DNA of 32,363 nt, from contig JACQVV010000576.1 in assembly GCA_016209595.1 (NCBI GenBank), positions 1 to 32,363 on the forward strand. The letters are read 5' to 3'. The first letter of the stretch is position 1; the number at the start of each line of letters is the position of its first letter. The notes beneath the pieces are model-generated. The model worked only from the letters and a program-made list of their open reading frames with translations. It searched no databases and was not told the origin of the DNA. The position numbers and the translations under genes are program-made. This document shows positions 17,029 through 24,129 of this stretch, piece after piece. This DNA comes from Planctomycetota bacterium (GTDB lineage: Bacteria; Planctomycetota; JACQVV01).

Positions 17029-18924
17029 ATGGACCGAGGATCACCCTTCCTGGCTGGTGTCATCTCTCTGGCCGGCTACCTCACGATCGCCGTATTCTAC
17101 CAGGTTGACACGGGATATCACTGGGACGAGGGGCAGGTGATTCTCGACAGCCAGCGGATGGCCGACGGAGAGCTGCCCCAGCGGGACTACTCCTACGGGT
17201 ACGCCGTGGGCACGGCCTGGCTGAACCAGCAGGTCGGCCAGGCCTTCGGCTTCACGTTGCAGGCTTTCCGCCGCTGGACGGTCGGTGTCGGGCTAGTCCT
17301 GGCTCTGGGGCTGCTGCTACTGGGACGGGCCATGGACACCCACCAGTGGGCATTGCTCCCGCCGCTGCTGTTCGCGCTCTATGGGGTGCGCAGCAACTTC
17401 CTCGTACCCTACGCCAACTGGTACGGAGTGATCGGGTTGATCGGCGTCGCGCTTGCGCTCACCCGCTACATCGAACGAGGCGGCATTTCGTGGCTGCTCT
17501 GTGCGGGCGGCCTGTGCGGGCTGACCTTCGCGGTCAAGCATACGCTAGGCGGCTTCTTCCTGGCCGGGGCGTTGCTGGCATTGCGGCTGACCGACGGGCG
17601 CCGCCACCGGTTGCTCGACGCCGGGGTGCTGCTGGGGGTCCCGGCCGCCTTTGCGGTTTTCTCTGCGTTGCTCGGCGGCCTATGGGGCAACGGGCTGTTG
17701 CTGCTGCCGCTGGCAGCGATTGCGGTGCTGAGCCTTCGCCGCCCAGCTGCTCACGTGTCGGGCCACCGGCATTCCGCGTGGACCGAACCGGCGTCGTTGA
17801 TCGCCGCGTTCGCCGCGCTGCAGTCCGTAGCGCTGATTCCCTATGGGTTGTCGGGTGTGGTCGGTTACTACCGGGCGTTGTTCACAAGCACCATGGGATA
17901 TGGCAGCGACAATGGCCTGCGGGTCGGTTTCCCGCTCAGCCCGGGGTGGCTGGCGGCGGTTGCGGCCTATTCGTGCTGCGTGTTCGTCGTGCACCGGGCC
18001 GGTCGCGCCAAGCAGCGACCGCTGATGGTTGGTTCGCTCCTCGTCCCGCTGGGTGGTCTCCTCCTGCTGGCAGCCGGGGTAGAGTTCCCGCTCTATCCCA
18101 AGCTGGAGGCGTGGTGGTCGCAGACCTGCGCCGCGCTGCCGGTGGCGGCCTACCTGGCCACCGCGGCGGTGCTGGCGGGGGGCCGCTGGCACGCGGGAGC
18201 GGCGGTCACACTATGTCTTGGCGCAACCTACCTGTTCGTCGTGGTCCCGTTGCCGCAGCATGTCTACTACAACTTCGCTGCGCCGCCGGCGCTGGCCCTC
18301 TGCGCGTTCCTGCTCTATCGGCTGCACCGCAGGCTAGCCGACGACGATCGCGTCCACCGCCTGTGTGTGGCGGTGTGGCTGCTGGCGCTCCCGCTCGGCT
18401 TCGGGTTGATCGCGCTGCACCGGGCGCTCGAGGGAGTCTATCATTCAGGGACGTGGTCGCTGGACCTCGGCGGCCAGCGGACGAGGGTCGATGCCGACTT
18501 CGCTAGCGACGTCGTGGAGGCGGTGCGGGCGGTCGATCGCCTCAGCGCCCCGGACGCCCTTGTGCTGGTCTTTCCGGAGCCGGCGTTCTACCTCTTCTCC
18601 GGCCGGCGACCGTGGTACAGGCACATCGTCATGCACCTGGGGCTTCTTTCCCCGGCCGAAGATCGGGCGCTGCCGGAATTGCTCCGCAGACGGCAGGTGG
18701 ACGTGGTGGTCTTCAGCGACTTTCAACATCGCGGTCTGGCGTGCTATCCGTTCCCGCGGCTACAAGAGGCGCTGACGAACGAGTTCGAGGTGGCGCACCA
18801 GCTGGGGCAGTTCACTGTTTGGCGCCGCCGCCGCCAAGGCAAGGCTGGCGCGAAGGCGTCTGGGAGTTTCGCGGTGCGATGCGGGAAAGACCCTGCAGCG
18901 CCTGCGGGACGTCCGCCAGGCTGA
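17029..18924 (+). CDS. GT39/PMT-like GT-C membrane glycosyltransferase
   Basis: 631 residues from ATG 17029 (a TTG at 16942 would add 29 non-family residues). The first periplasmic loop contains DTGYHWDEGQVI with the acidic pair expected of GT-C catalytic loops, then a RDYSYGYAVGTAWLNQQ-type segment. About ten to twelve hydrophobic helices follow to about residue 465, and a soluble C-terminal domain runs to the end (VDVVVFSDFQHRGL). Enzymes of this type use polyprenyl-phosphate sugars outside the cytoplasmic membrane. Leucine codons are mostly CTG and TTG here, while neighbours upstream of 16945 and downstream of 20230 mostly use CTC. This, with the next gene, points to horizontal acquisition. 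Substrate and acceptor are unknown. Confidence 0.82.
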   Translation: MDRGSPFLAGVISLAGYLTIAVFYQVDTGYHWDEGQVILDSQRMADGELPQRDYSYGYAVGTAWLNQQVGQAFGFTLQAFRRWTVGVGLVLALGLLLLGRAMDTHQWALLPPLLFALYGVRSNFLVPYANWYGVIGLIGVALALTRYIERGGISWLLCAGGLCGLTFAVKHTLGGFFLAGALLALRLTDGRRHRLLDAGVLLGVPAAFAVFSALLGGLWGNGLLLLPLAAIAVLSLRRPAAHVSGHRHSAWTEPASLIAAFAALQSVALIPYGLSGVVGYYRALFTSTMGYGSDNGLRVGFPLSPGWLAAVAAYSCCVFVVHRAGRAKQRPLMVGSLLVPLGGLLLLAAGVEFPLYPKLEAWWSQTCAALPVAAYLATAAVLAGGRWHAGAAVTLCLGATYLFVVVPLPQHVYYNFAAPPALALCAFLLYRLHRRLADDDRVHRLCVAVWLLALPLGFGLIALHRALEGVYHSGTWSLDLGGQRTRVDADFASDVVEAVRAVDRLSAPDALVLVFPEPAFYLFSGRRPWYRHIVMHLGLLSPAEDRALPELLRRRQVDVVVFSDFQHRGLACYPFPRLQEALTNEFEVAHQLGQFTVWRRRRQGKAGAKASGSFAVRCGKDPAAPAGRPPG

Positions 18925-19092
18925 TTCGCGTCTGCCGCACATCCCACGGGACGTCCAGGCGGAATGTGAACACATGCCAAGGGCGCCCAGAAACACGAGC
19001 TGCACACTCCTCAGGAAGAGCATGATTGTCCTTCCCTCACTCTCGCCACCGGCGGCTTGCCATCCGACTGTGCATCAAAGTAAGATAGCCCA
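18925..19092. other. 168-bp gap between the GT-C and GT9 genes
   Basis: No gene is called. Short open frames exist on both strands (one minus-strand frame from about 19030 to 18810 spells a protein-like stretch, PWHVFTFRLDVPWD), but there is no start with a ribosome site, and it overlaps the end of the GT-C gene. The right end holds the promoter candidate listed at 19057-19086. Confidence 0.4.
19057..19086 (+). promoter_or_regulatory. Promoter candidate directly before the GT9 gene; leaderless start likely
   Basis: TTGCCA (19057-19062, five of six matches to the -35 consensus) and TAAGAT (19081-19086, four of six) are 18 bases apart. A transcript starting seven bases after the -10 would begin at or next to the ATG at 19093, so the mRNA would be leaderless. 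No Shine-Dalgarno is seen before this ATG, in agreement. Confidence 0.5.
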
Positions 19093-20223
19093 ATGTATGA
19101 GGAGTTGACCTCGAATCTCGGTTGGCGGCTCCGACACCTGTTGCATCGGCTGGGCGCCTGGCTGCCTTCCGCCGGCGACTTGCCGCACGCGCCCCGCGTG
19201 TTGCTGTACTGCCCCGGTGGCGTGGGAGACGGGGTGATGTGCTTGCCGGTGCTCAAGACCTTGCGCGCCGCGCTGCCCCGCGCCGAGCTCGTGCTGGTCG
19301 CGCCCCCCGTGACCATCGAGCTCGCCACCGGGCTGGCGCAAGGCGCGATCCAATCTGCCGGTTCGCTCGCGCACCTGCTGCGGCAGGTGCGGCGCGCGGG
19401 GCCTTTCGATGTCTTCCTTGGGGCGGTCCAGTCGGTCCACGGTGCCACGGCGCAACTGCTCGCGCTCGCGAGTCGCGCCCCCGTCCGATTGGGTAGCCAG
19501 TACCCGGGGGAGGCCTGGCGCCCGCCGCGCGGTCTGTGGTCGGGGGCGGTCGAGATCGACCCGCGCCGTCACGACGTGCTCCACAATCTTTGCCTGCTCG
19601 AGCGGCTCGGGATCGCCCCGTCCCGCTGGGAGCCGGCGCCGGCGGTTGCGTTGACCGAGGACGAACGAACCGATGCGGCCCGGCGGCTGGCGGCACTGGG
19701 GATCGATCGGGCGGAACCAATTCTGGGCGTCCACCCCGGCAGCGATCGACGCTATGAACACAAGCGGTGGTTGCCGGATCGTCTGCTCTCGGTGGTGGAG
19801 CAGGCCGGACGCCGCTGGGGCGCGCACACCCTGCTGTTCGAAGGACCTGACGAACTGGGGCTGGCCGCGGGGCTGGCCGAACGGCTGGAGCGGCCGGCGT
19901 CCGTCGTGCGGGAACCGTCGATCCGTGTTGTCGCGGGGCTGATTGGGCGTTGCTGGGCGTTCCTCTCGTGCGACTCTGGACTGGGTCACCTGGCCGGAGC
20001 GCTGGCCGTGCCGACGGTCAGCCTGATGGGGCCCGCGAGCCCGGAGCAGCTGGCCCCTTGGGGCCAGCGTTCGCATGCGCTCTGGGCCGGGCTGCCCTGC
20101 AGCCCGTGCATCGCCACGGGACCCTGCGCCGACGTGGTCAAGCCGTGCATGGCCGCGATCGAGATGGATCAGGTGCTGGATGCGCTGGCCGCCGTGCTGG
20201 CGCCAGGGCTACGCGGGGCGTAG
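19093..20223 (+). CDS. Glycosyltransferase family 9 (heptosyltransferase-like)
   Basis: 376 residues. GT-B fold of the ADP-heptose:LPS transferase family: LLYCPGGVGDGVMCLPVLKTL near the N-terminus, the nucleotide-sugar half starting at LGVHPGSDRRYEHKRW (about 212-225), and the strongly conserved CDSGLGHLAGALAVPTVSLM (about 292-311) followed by GPASPEQLAPWG. GT9 enzymes transfer heptose or related sugars to lipid-linked or LPS acceptors at the inner face of the cytoplasmic membrane. Leucine use (CTG and TTG rich) matches the GT-C gene upstream and not the locus around it. It has its own promoter candidate and is separated by 6 bases from the next GT2. The four Cys in SPCIATGPCADVVKPC match the usual GT9 tail. 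Confidence 0.92.
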   Translation: MYEELTSNLGWRLRHLLHRLGAWLPSAGDLPHAPRVLLYCPGGVGDGVMCLPVLKTLRAALPRAELVLVAPPVTIELATGLAQGAIQSAGSLAHLLRQVRRAGPFDVFLGAVQSVHGATAQLLALASRAPVRLGSQYPGEAWRPPRGLWSGAVEIDPRRHDVLHNLCLLERLGIAPSRWEPAPAVALTEDERTDAARRLAALGIDRAEPILGVHPGSDRRYEHKRWLPDRLLSVVEQAGRRWGAHTLLFEGPDELGLAAGLAERLERPASVVREPSIRVVAGLIGRCWAFLSCDSGLGHLAGALAVPTVSLMGPASPEQLAPWGQRSHALWAGLPCSPCIATGPCADVVKPCMAAIEMDQVLDALAAVLAPGLRGA

Positions 20224-20229
20224 CGATCC

Positions 20230-21174
20230 ATGGCGCTGGCCGCGATCGTCGTGGCGCACCGTTCCGCGGCCGACCTGCCCGGGGCTCTCGACTCGCTCCT
20301 CGCAGAGATGCCGGCGGGAGCTCCCGTCGTCGTTGTGGACCAGGCCTCCGGAGACGGCACCGTCGAGCTCGTGCGGTCGAAGTACGCTGGAGTGCTCCTG
20401 CTCGCCGAGTCCACGAACAGCGGCTTCGGCGCGGGGGTGAACCGGGCGGTCGAGGCCTGCCCTGCCGCGCGATACCTCCTGCTCAACCCCGATGCCTGGT
20501 TGGAGGAGGGCGCGCTCGCGGCGCTTGCCGGCGCTCTGGACGGTTGCGGAGACCGCGTGGGCGCCGTCGCCCCCCTGGTGCGGCGTCCGGAGCCGGACGG
20601 CAGGGTCGACTCCCTTGGGATCGGGCTCTCACGGTCGCTCGGCCCCGTCTCCCTCCATTCGGGCGAACCGGGCAGGAGCTCCTTCGCGGGAGGGGAGGTC
20701 TTCGGCTTCCACGGCGCGGCCGCGCTCCTCGACGCGCGGATGCTCCGCGACATGGGAGGGTTTGACGAGTCGTTCTTCTGCTACCAGGAGGAGTTCGACC
20801 TCTCGTGGCGGGCGCGGCGGTTCGGCTGGAGGTTTTTCGCCGAGCCAGCAGCGCTCGTGCGCCACAGAGTGGCGGGGAGCTCCGCCGGGCGGCAGGAATG
20901 GCGCGAGTATCAGCTTGAGCGGAACCGACTGTGGGCCGTAACCAAGAACGCCACGGGCCGCGACCTAGCCCGCTCCTGGAGAGAGCTGGTCCGGAGTGAG
21001 GTCAATGCCCTGCGGTACGGGCTGGCAGGCGGGGCGTCCTGGGTCCTCGCCGCGCGCCGCGACGCCCTCGCCGGACTGGGGAGGGTCCTCTCGGAGCGGC
21101 GGCGCTTCGAGCGGGGCAAGGCCCTCAGCCGGGACGAGGCTCTCCGGTGGCGGGGAGTGGGGGAGACGGTTTGA
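20230..21174 (+). CDS. Glycosyltransferase family 2, rhamnosyltransferase-like (WbbL type)
   Basis: 314 residues. The GT-A motifs are LAAIVVAHRSAADLPGAL, VVVVDQASGDGTVEL, NSGFGAGVNRAVEAC and the metal site LLNPDAWLEEGAL. The catalytic-base region GGFDESFFCYQEEFDLSWRA is typical of rhamnosyl- and related transferases. Residues 245-314 are basic and helical and probably sit at the membrane surface. Codon usage returns to the CTC-rich pattern of the main locus. The TGA stop shares its last two bases with the first two bases of element E2. It should add one sugar to the growing lipid-linked repeat. Confidence 0.9.
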   Translation: MALAAIVVAHRSAADLPGALDSLLAEMPAGAPVVVVDQASGDGTVELVRSKYAGVLLLAESTNSGFGAGVNRAVEACPAARYLLLNPDAWLEEGALAALAGALDGCGDRVGAVAPLVRRPEPDGRVDSLGIGLSRSLGPVSLHSGEPGRSSFAGGEVFGFHGAAALLDARMLRDMGGFDESFFCYQEEFDLSWRARRFGWRFFAEPAALVRHRVAGSSAGRQEWREYQLERNRLWAVTKNATGRDLARSWRELVRSEVNALRYGLAGGASWVLAARRDALAGLGRVLSERRRFERGKALSRDEALRWRGVGETV

Positions 21175-21331
21175 GCCCATCCAAAAACCCTCCCATCGCC
21201 GGGCGGGCGGCGGCGGCTCGTCTGCTTCGTTGCTTCGCCCTAGTCGTAGCAGAGCTACGACTTCGGGCGCGCGCCTCGCAGTCGGGCCGCCGGCGCTCCG
21301 CCGGGCTCGGTCCGGGTTCTTGGATGGGCTC
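21173..21331. repeat. Palindromic element E2 with GAGCCCATCC terminal inverted repeats
   Basis: 159 bp with ends GAGCCCATCC and GGATGGGCTC. The outer parts match E1 (13378-13456) in the opposite orientation: about 40 bp on the left with one mismatch and about 36 bp on the right with about four. Its middle carries about 80 bp that E1 lacks, with a perfect inner hairpin GTCGTAG-CAGAG-CTACGAC at 21243-21261. E2 begins inside a stop codon and ends one base before the next start codon. Confidence 0.78.
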
Positions 21332-22573
21332 TTGAAGGTCGTCCTCTACTCACCCACGTCCTTCACGCCTGGCTGTGGCGTGGGGGACCACGGCATCCGT
21401 CTCGCGGTCGCGCTCTCTTGCATGGCCGACGTGCGCCTCGCGACGCGCGTCGCCGGGGGTGAACCGCCGCCCGAGCTGGGGGAGGAGCGAGTCTGGCGGC
21501 TTGCGGGTCGCCCGGGCGCCGGCCGGAGGAGCCTCGATCGGGAGTTTGCCCGGTTCCGGCCGGATGTCTTCCTCCTCGAGTACGCGCCGCACCTGGGCTC
21601 GCCCCGCGGCCTCGACCGCTCGGGGCTCCTTGCGGCTTTCGCCGCCCGGCGGCGGCGCGTGCCGGTCGTCCTTTTCTTTCACGAGATCGCGAGTCCCTGG
21701 AGCCTCGAGCCCGCGGCGCTCGTGACGGGGTGCCACCAGCGCGCCGTCGCTTTGCTTCTGCTGGGCCTTTCCCGCGGCGCGATCGTGACGAGCTTCGAAC
21801 GGGTTCGCGATCTGACGCGCCTTGGCGGGACTCGCCGCCTTCCGGTCGTCCTCATCCCCATCGGGAGCAATGTTCGCGCTTCGCGATGGACGAGCGAGGA
21901 CCGCTCCCGCCGCCGCGCCAGCCGGGGAATCGCGGACGGTTCGTTTGTCCTCTCCCTCTTCGGCCGCGACCACTGGTCCAGGAGGACGGGACCTGCGCTC
22001 GCCGCCCTCGACCTCCTGGTCGCCGAAGGGATGGACGCCCACCTGGTCGTGCTCGGGCTCGCGGGCCGAGCCTTGTCCGGGGTCGCGCATGCGCGCTCCA
22101 GGTCCGGGGTCGCGCATGCGCGCTCCGGCGAGACCGCCCGCGTCCCGCCCGCGCTCCAGGCGCGGGTCCACATCCTCGGGTTCCTGCCCGAGGACGAGAT
22201 CTCGGGCTGGCTCGGGGCCTCGGACCTCTACCTCCTGCCGCTTTCGGATGGGGTTTCAACCCGGCGGACGACTCTCGCTGCGGCCCTCGCCCACGGCCTT
22301 CCGGTGCTCGGAACGCGGGGGCCCAACACGGATCCGGATCTCTTCGGACGGGAGTTCGTACGACTCGTCCCGTGCGGCGAGGGGGACGGGGCGTTCGCGC
22401 GGGCCGCACTCATCCTCGCCCGCGACCCCGGGAGCCGGACGAGGCTCGGTCGGGCCGCGAAAAAGGCTCACGACGAGCTCTTCGCCTGGGACGTTGCGGC
22501 GCGGCGCGTGATCGAGTTCGCTACGAGAAGTGGCGCGGCGCACCGGGCTGGGATAGGATCCTGCCGAGCGTAG
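21332..22573 (+). CDS. Glycosyltransferase family 4
   Basis: 413 residues from TTG 21332. This start immediately follows element E2, whose end supplies GGATGGG as a Shine-Dalgarno-like sequence; the translated start LKVVLYSPTSFTPGCGVGDH matches the usual MKVVLYSP opening of the family. GT-B features: N-terminal acceptor half with FRPDVFLLEYAPHLGSPRG and PVVLFFHEIASPWS; C-terminal half with SLFGRDHWSR, LVVLGLAGRAL, VHILGFLPEDEISGWLGASD and DGVSTRRTTLAAALAHGLPVLG in place of the E-x7-E region. Residues about 249-266 are a 9-residue tandem (SGVAHARSR/SGVAHARSG) encoded by the 27-bp repeat and inserted in a loop. It ends 2 bases before the Wzy-like gene. Confidence 0.85.
   Translation: MKVVLYSPTSFTPGCGVGDHGIRLAVALSCMADVRLATRVAGGEPPPELGEERVWRLAGRPGAGRRSLDREFARFRPDVFLLEYAPHLGSPRGLDRSGLLAAFAARRRRVPVVLFFHEIASPWSLEPAALVTGCHQRAVALLLLGLSRGAIVTSFERVRDLTRLGGTRRLPVVLIPIGSNVRASRWTSEDRSRRRASRGIADGSFVLSLFGRDHWSRRTGPALAALDLLVAEGMDAHLVVLGLAGRALSGVAHARSRSGVAHARSGETARVPPALQARVHILGFLPEDEISGWLGASDLYLLPLSDGVSTRRTTLAAALAHGLPVLGTRGPNTDPDLFGREFVRLVPCGEGDGAFARAALILARDPGSRTRLGRAAKKAHDELFAWDVAARRVIEFATRSGAAHRAGIGSCRA
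22075..22128 (-). repeat. 27-bp dispersed palindromic repeat, copies 2 and 3 in tandem (coding)
   Basis: Two head-to-tail copies with a period of exactly 27 bases (22075-22101 and 22102-22128). The second is the exact reverse complement of 2274-2300; the first matches it at 25 bases. Because 27 is a multiple of three, the reading frame of the GT4 gene is kept, and nine residues are repeated. Confidence 0.85.
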
Positions 22574-22575
22574 AT

Positions 22576-24129
22576 ATGGCTGGACTCTCGTCCCGCGACG
22601 GGCTTTCGGGGCCTCTCAAGGCCGGCGCCGTGCTAGCGGCGATCCTTTGCGCGGGCTACGTTCTGGGGATCCGCGTCGGGGCAAGCACGGATCGCACGAG
22701 CCGGGTGTTCCTCGTGCTCGCGTCCGCCGGCGTGTTCGTCCTTCCCATCGTCCTGAAGAGCTGGCGGGCGACCTTTCTCTGCGGCCTCGTCTACATCGCG
22801 TCGAGCGGCCTTCTCAACCATCTCACGAACTACCACACGGTCACCCGGACGCTCAAGTTCGCCGTCCTGGGAGCGATCGTGTGTCACTGGTTTCTCTCCG
22901 AGGGGCTCGATCGGGTCCGGTCCGAGGGCTGGCGGCGTTACCCCCTCCTCGTTCCCCTGGGGGCATTCGCGGCCCTGTCCGCGCTCGAGATGTTCAACCC
23001 GGCCTGGACCACCACGATGAGCGGGGTCAAGGCTGGCCTCTCGGGACTCACCATGCACGTCTTGCCGATGGTCCTCGTCTTCGTCGGGTATGACTTCGTG
23101 ACCGACAAGAGGCAGCTCAGTACGGTCTTGATCTTCGTCGTCGCCGTGTCCTCTCTCATAGCCGCCTTCGGGCTCTTCCAGTATTGGATCGGGCTCGACA
23201 AGGTCGCGGGCTGGGGGGAGTCGTTCTCGGCCACGCTGAGGCGAGAGCACACCTGGGGGAAGAGCTCCGTGCCGGTCATGAAGCCGATCTCGATGGCCAG
23301 CGACGCGGGCGAGGCCTCGATGTACTACGTGCTCGGGTTCGTCCTAGCCGCGATCCTCTATTTCAGGCCGGGAGGGGGGGCGGCGCGGAATCTGTGGTTC
23401 CCCGCGATCATGATCCTCCTCCTGGTCGCGCTGTTCCTCACTCAGCTGAGGTTCGGGATGGTCGCGATCGCCGGGACGATTCTCTTCTTCTTCCTGTTCG
23501 GGAACCGGGGCAAGTGCCTCTTCATCGTCGTTCTTGTGGCGGTCGCCTTCTTCCTGGCGTTCTTTCTGTCCGCTCCCGCGGGCCGGGAGGTCCTTGTGGA
23601 GCGCTACAGCGTCCTCCAGGACCCGGTGGACGCAGCCGCGACCAACCGCGGGGTCCAGTTCGAGATGATCCAGATCATGTGCAACCACCATCCCTTTGGC
23701 GCGGGGATCGGCCGGGCCGGTCCCGGAGCGTACGTGGGAGCCAGCGAGGAGGATCGCGCCACCGCCGAAGCGCCGGGGGAGAACTACTATGCGAGCCTCG
23801 TTTATGAGACGGGGATCCCGGGGCTCCTGCTCATGCTCGGGGTCTTCTTTCTCATCCTGCGCCGGGCATGGGTCCTGTACTACCGCGTGCCGACGGACCC
23901 CGAGAACCGCACCTACTGCCTCGGGGCAGCGGCGTTCCTCCTCGCGCTCATGGGGAGCGGGATGGCCGGGCCGGTGCTCTATTCGACCCCCGCCAGCATC
24001 CTCTTCTGGTTCGTGGCGGGTGTGCTCTTCCGTCTCCCGGCGCGGGACCCTCAGGAGGAACCGCTTCCGGTCGCCGGTCGCTACGGCGAGAAGAGCGACG
24101 CCCGGCAAGCGAGCGTCCAGTTGACGTAA
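22576..24129 (+). CDS. O-antigen polymerase-like membrane protein (Wzy_C family)
   Basis: 517 residues from ATG 22576, two bases after the preceding stop; the frame continues upstream, but only as the antisense-like shadow of the GT4 gene. About twelve hydrophobic helices cover residues 15-490. The large periplasmic-loop region holds KVAGWGESFSATLRREHTWG and, later, NRGVQFEMIQIMCNHHPFGA with GIGRAG, followed by NYYASLVYETGIPGLLLML, the Wzy_C hallmark order (HP-hG-G, then a loop before a GhhGhhhh helix). It probably polymerises repeat units on the periplasmic face. It is the second protein of this superfamily in the locus, without the soluble extension of the one at 10720. Stop and next start (24130) are directly adjacent. 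Confidence 0.87.
   Translation: MAGLSSRDGLSGPLKAGAVLAAILCAGYVLGIRVGASTDRTSRVFLVLASAGVFVLPIVLKSWRATFLCGLVYIASSGLLNHLTNYHTVTRTLKFAVLGAIVCHWFLSEGLDRVRSEGWRRYPLLVPLGAFAALSALEMFNPAWTTTMSGVKAGLSGLTMHVLPMVLVFVGYDFVTDKRQLSTVLIFVVAVSSLIAAFGLFQYWIGLDKVAGWGESFSATLRREHTWGKSSVPVMKPISMASDAGEASMYYVLGFVLAAILYFRPGGGAARNLWFPAIMILLLVALFLTQLRFGMVAIAGTILFFFLFGNRGKCLFIVVLVAVAFFLAFFLSAPAGREVLVERYSVLQDPVDAAATNRGVQFEMIQIMCNHHPFGAGIGRAGPGAYVGASEEDRATAEAPGENYYASLVYETGIPGLLLMLGVFFLILRRAWVLYYRVPTDPENRTYCLGAAAFLLALMGSGMAGPVLYSTPASILFWFVAGVLFRLPARDPQEEPLPVAGRYGEKSDARQASVQLT

Noticed and set aside
18810..19030. Minus-strand frame spelling a protein-like stretch (PWHVFTFRLDVPWD) and a plus-strand frame through the same gap
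   Set aside because: Neither has a start codon with a ribosome site or a recognisable domain, and the minus-strand frame overlaps the end of the GT-C gene.
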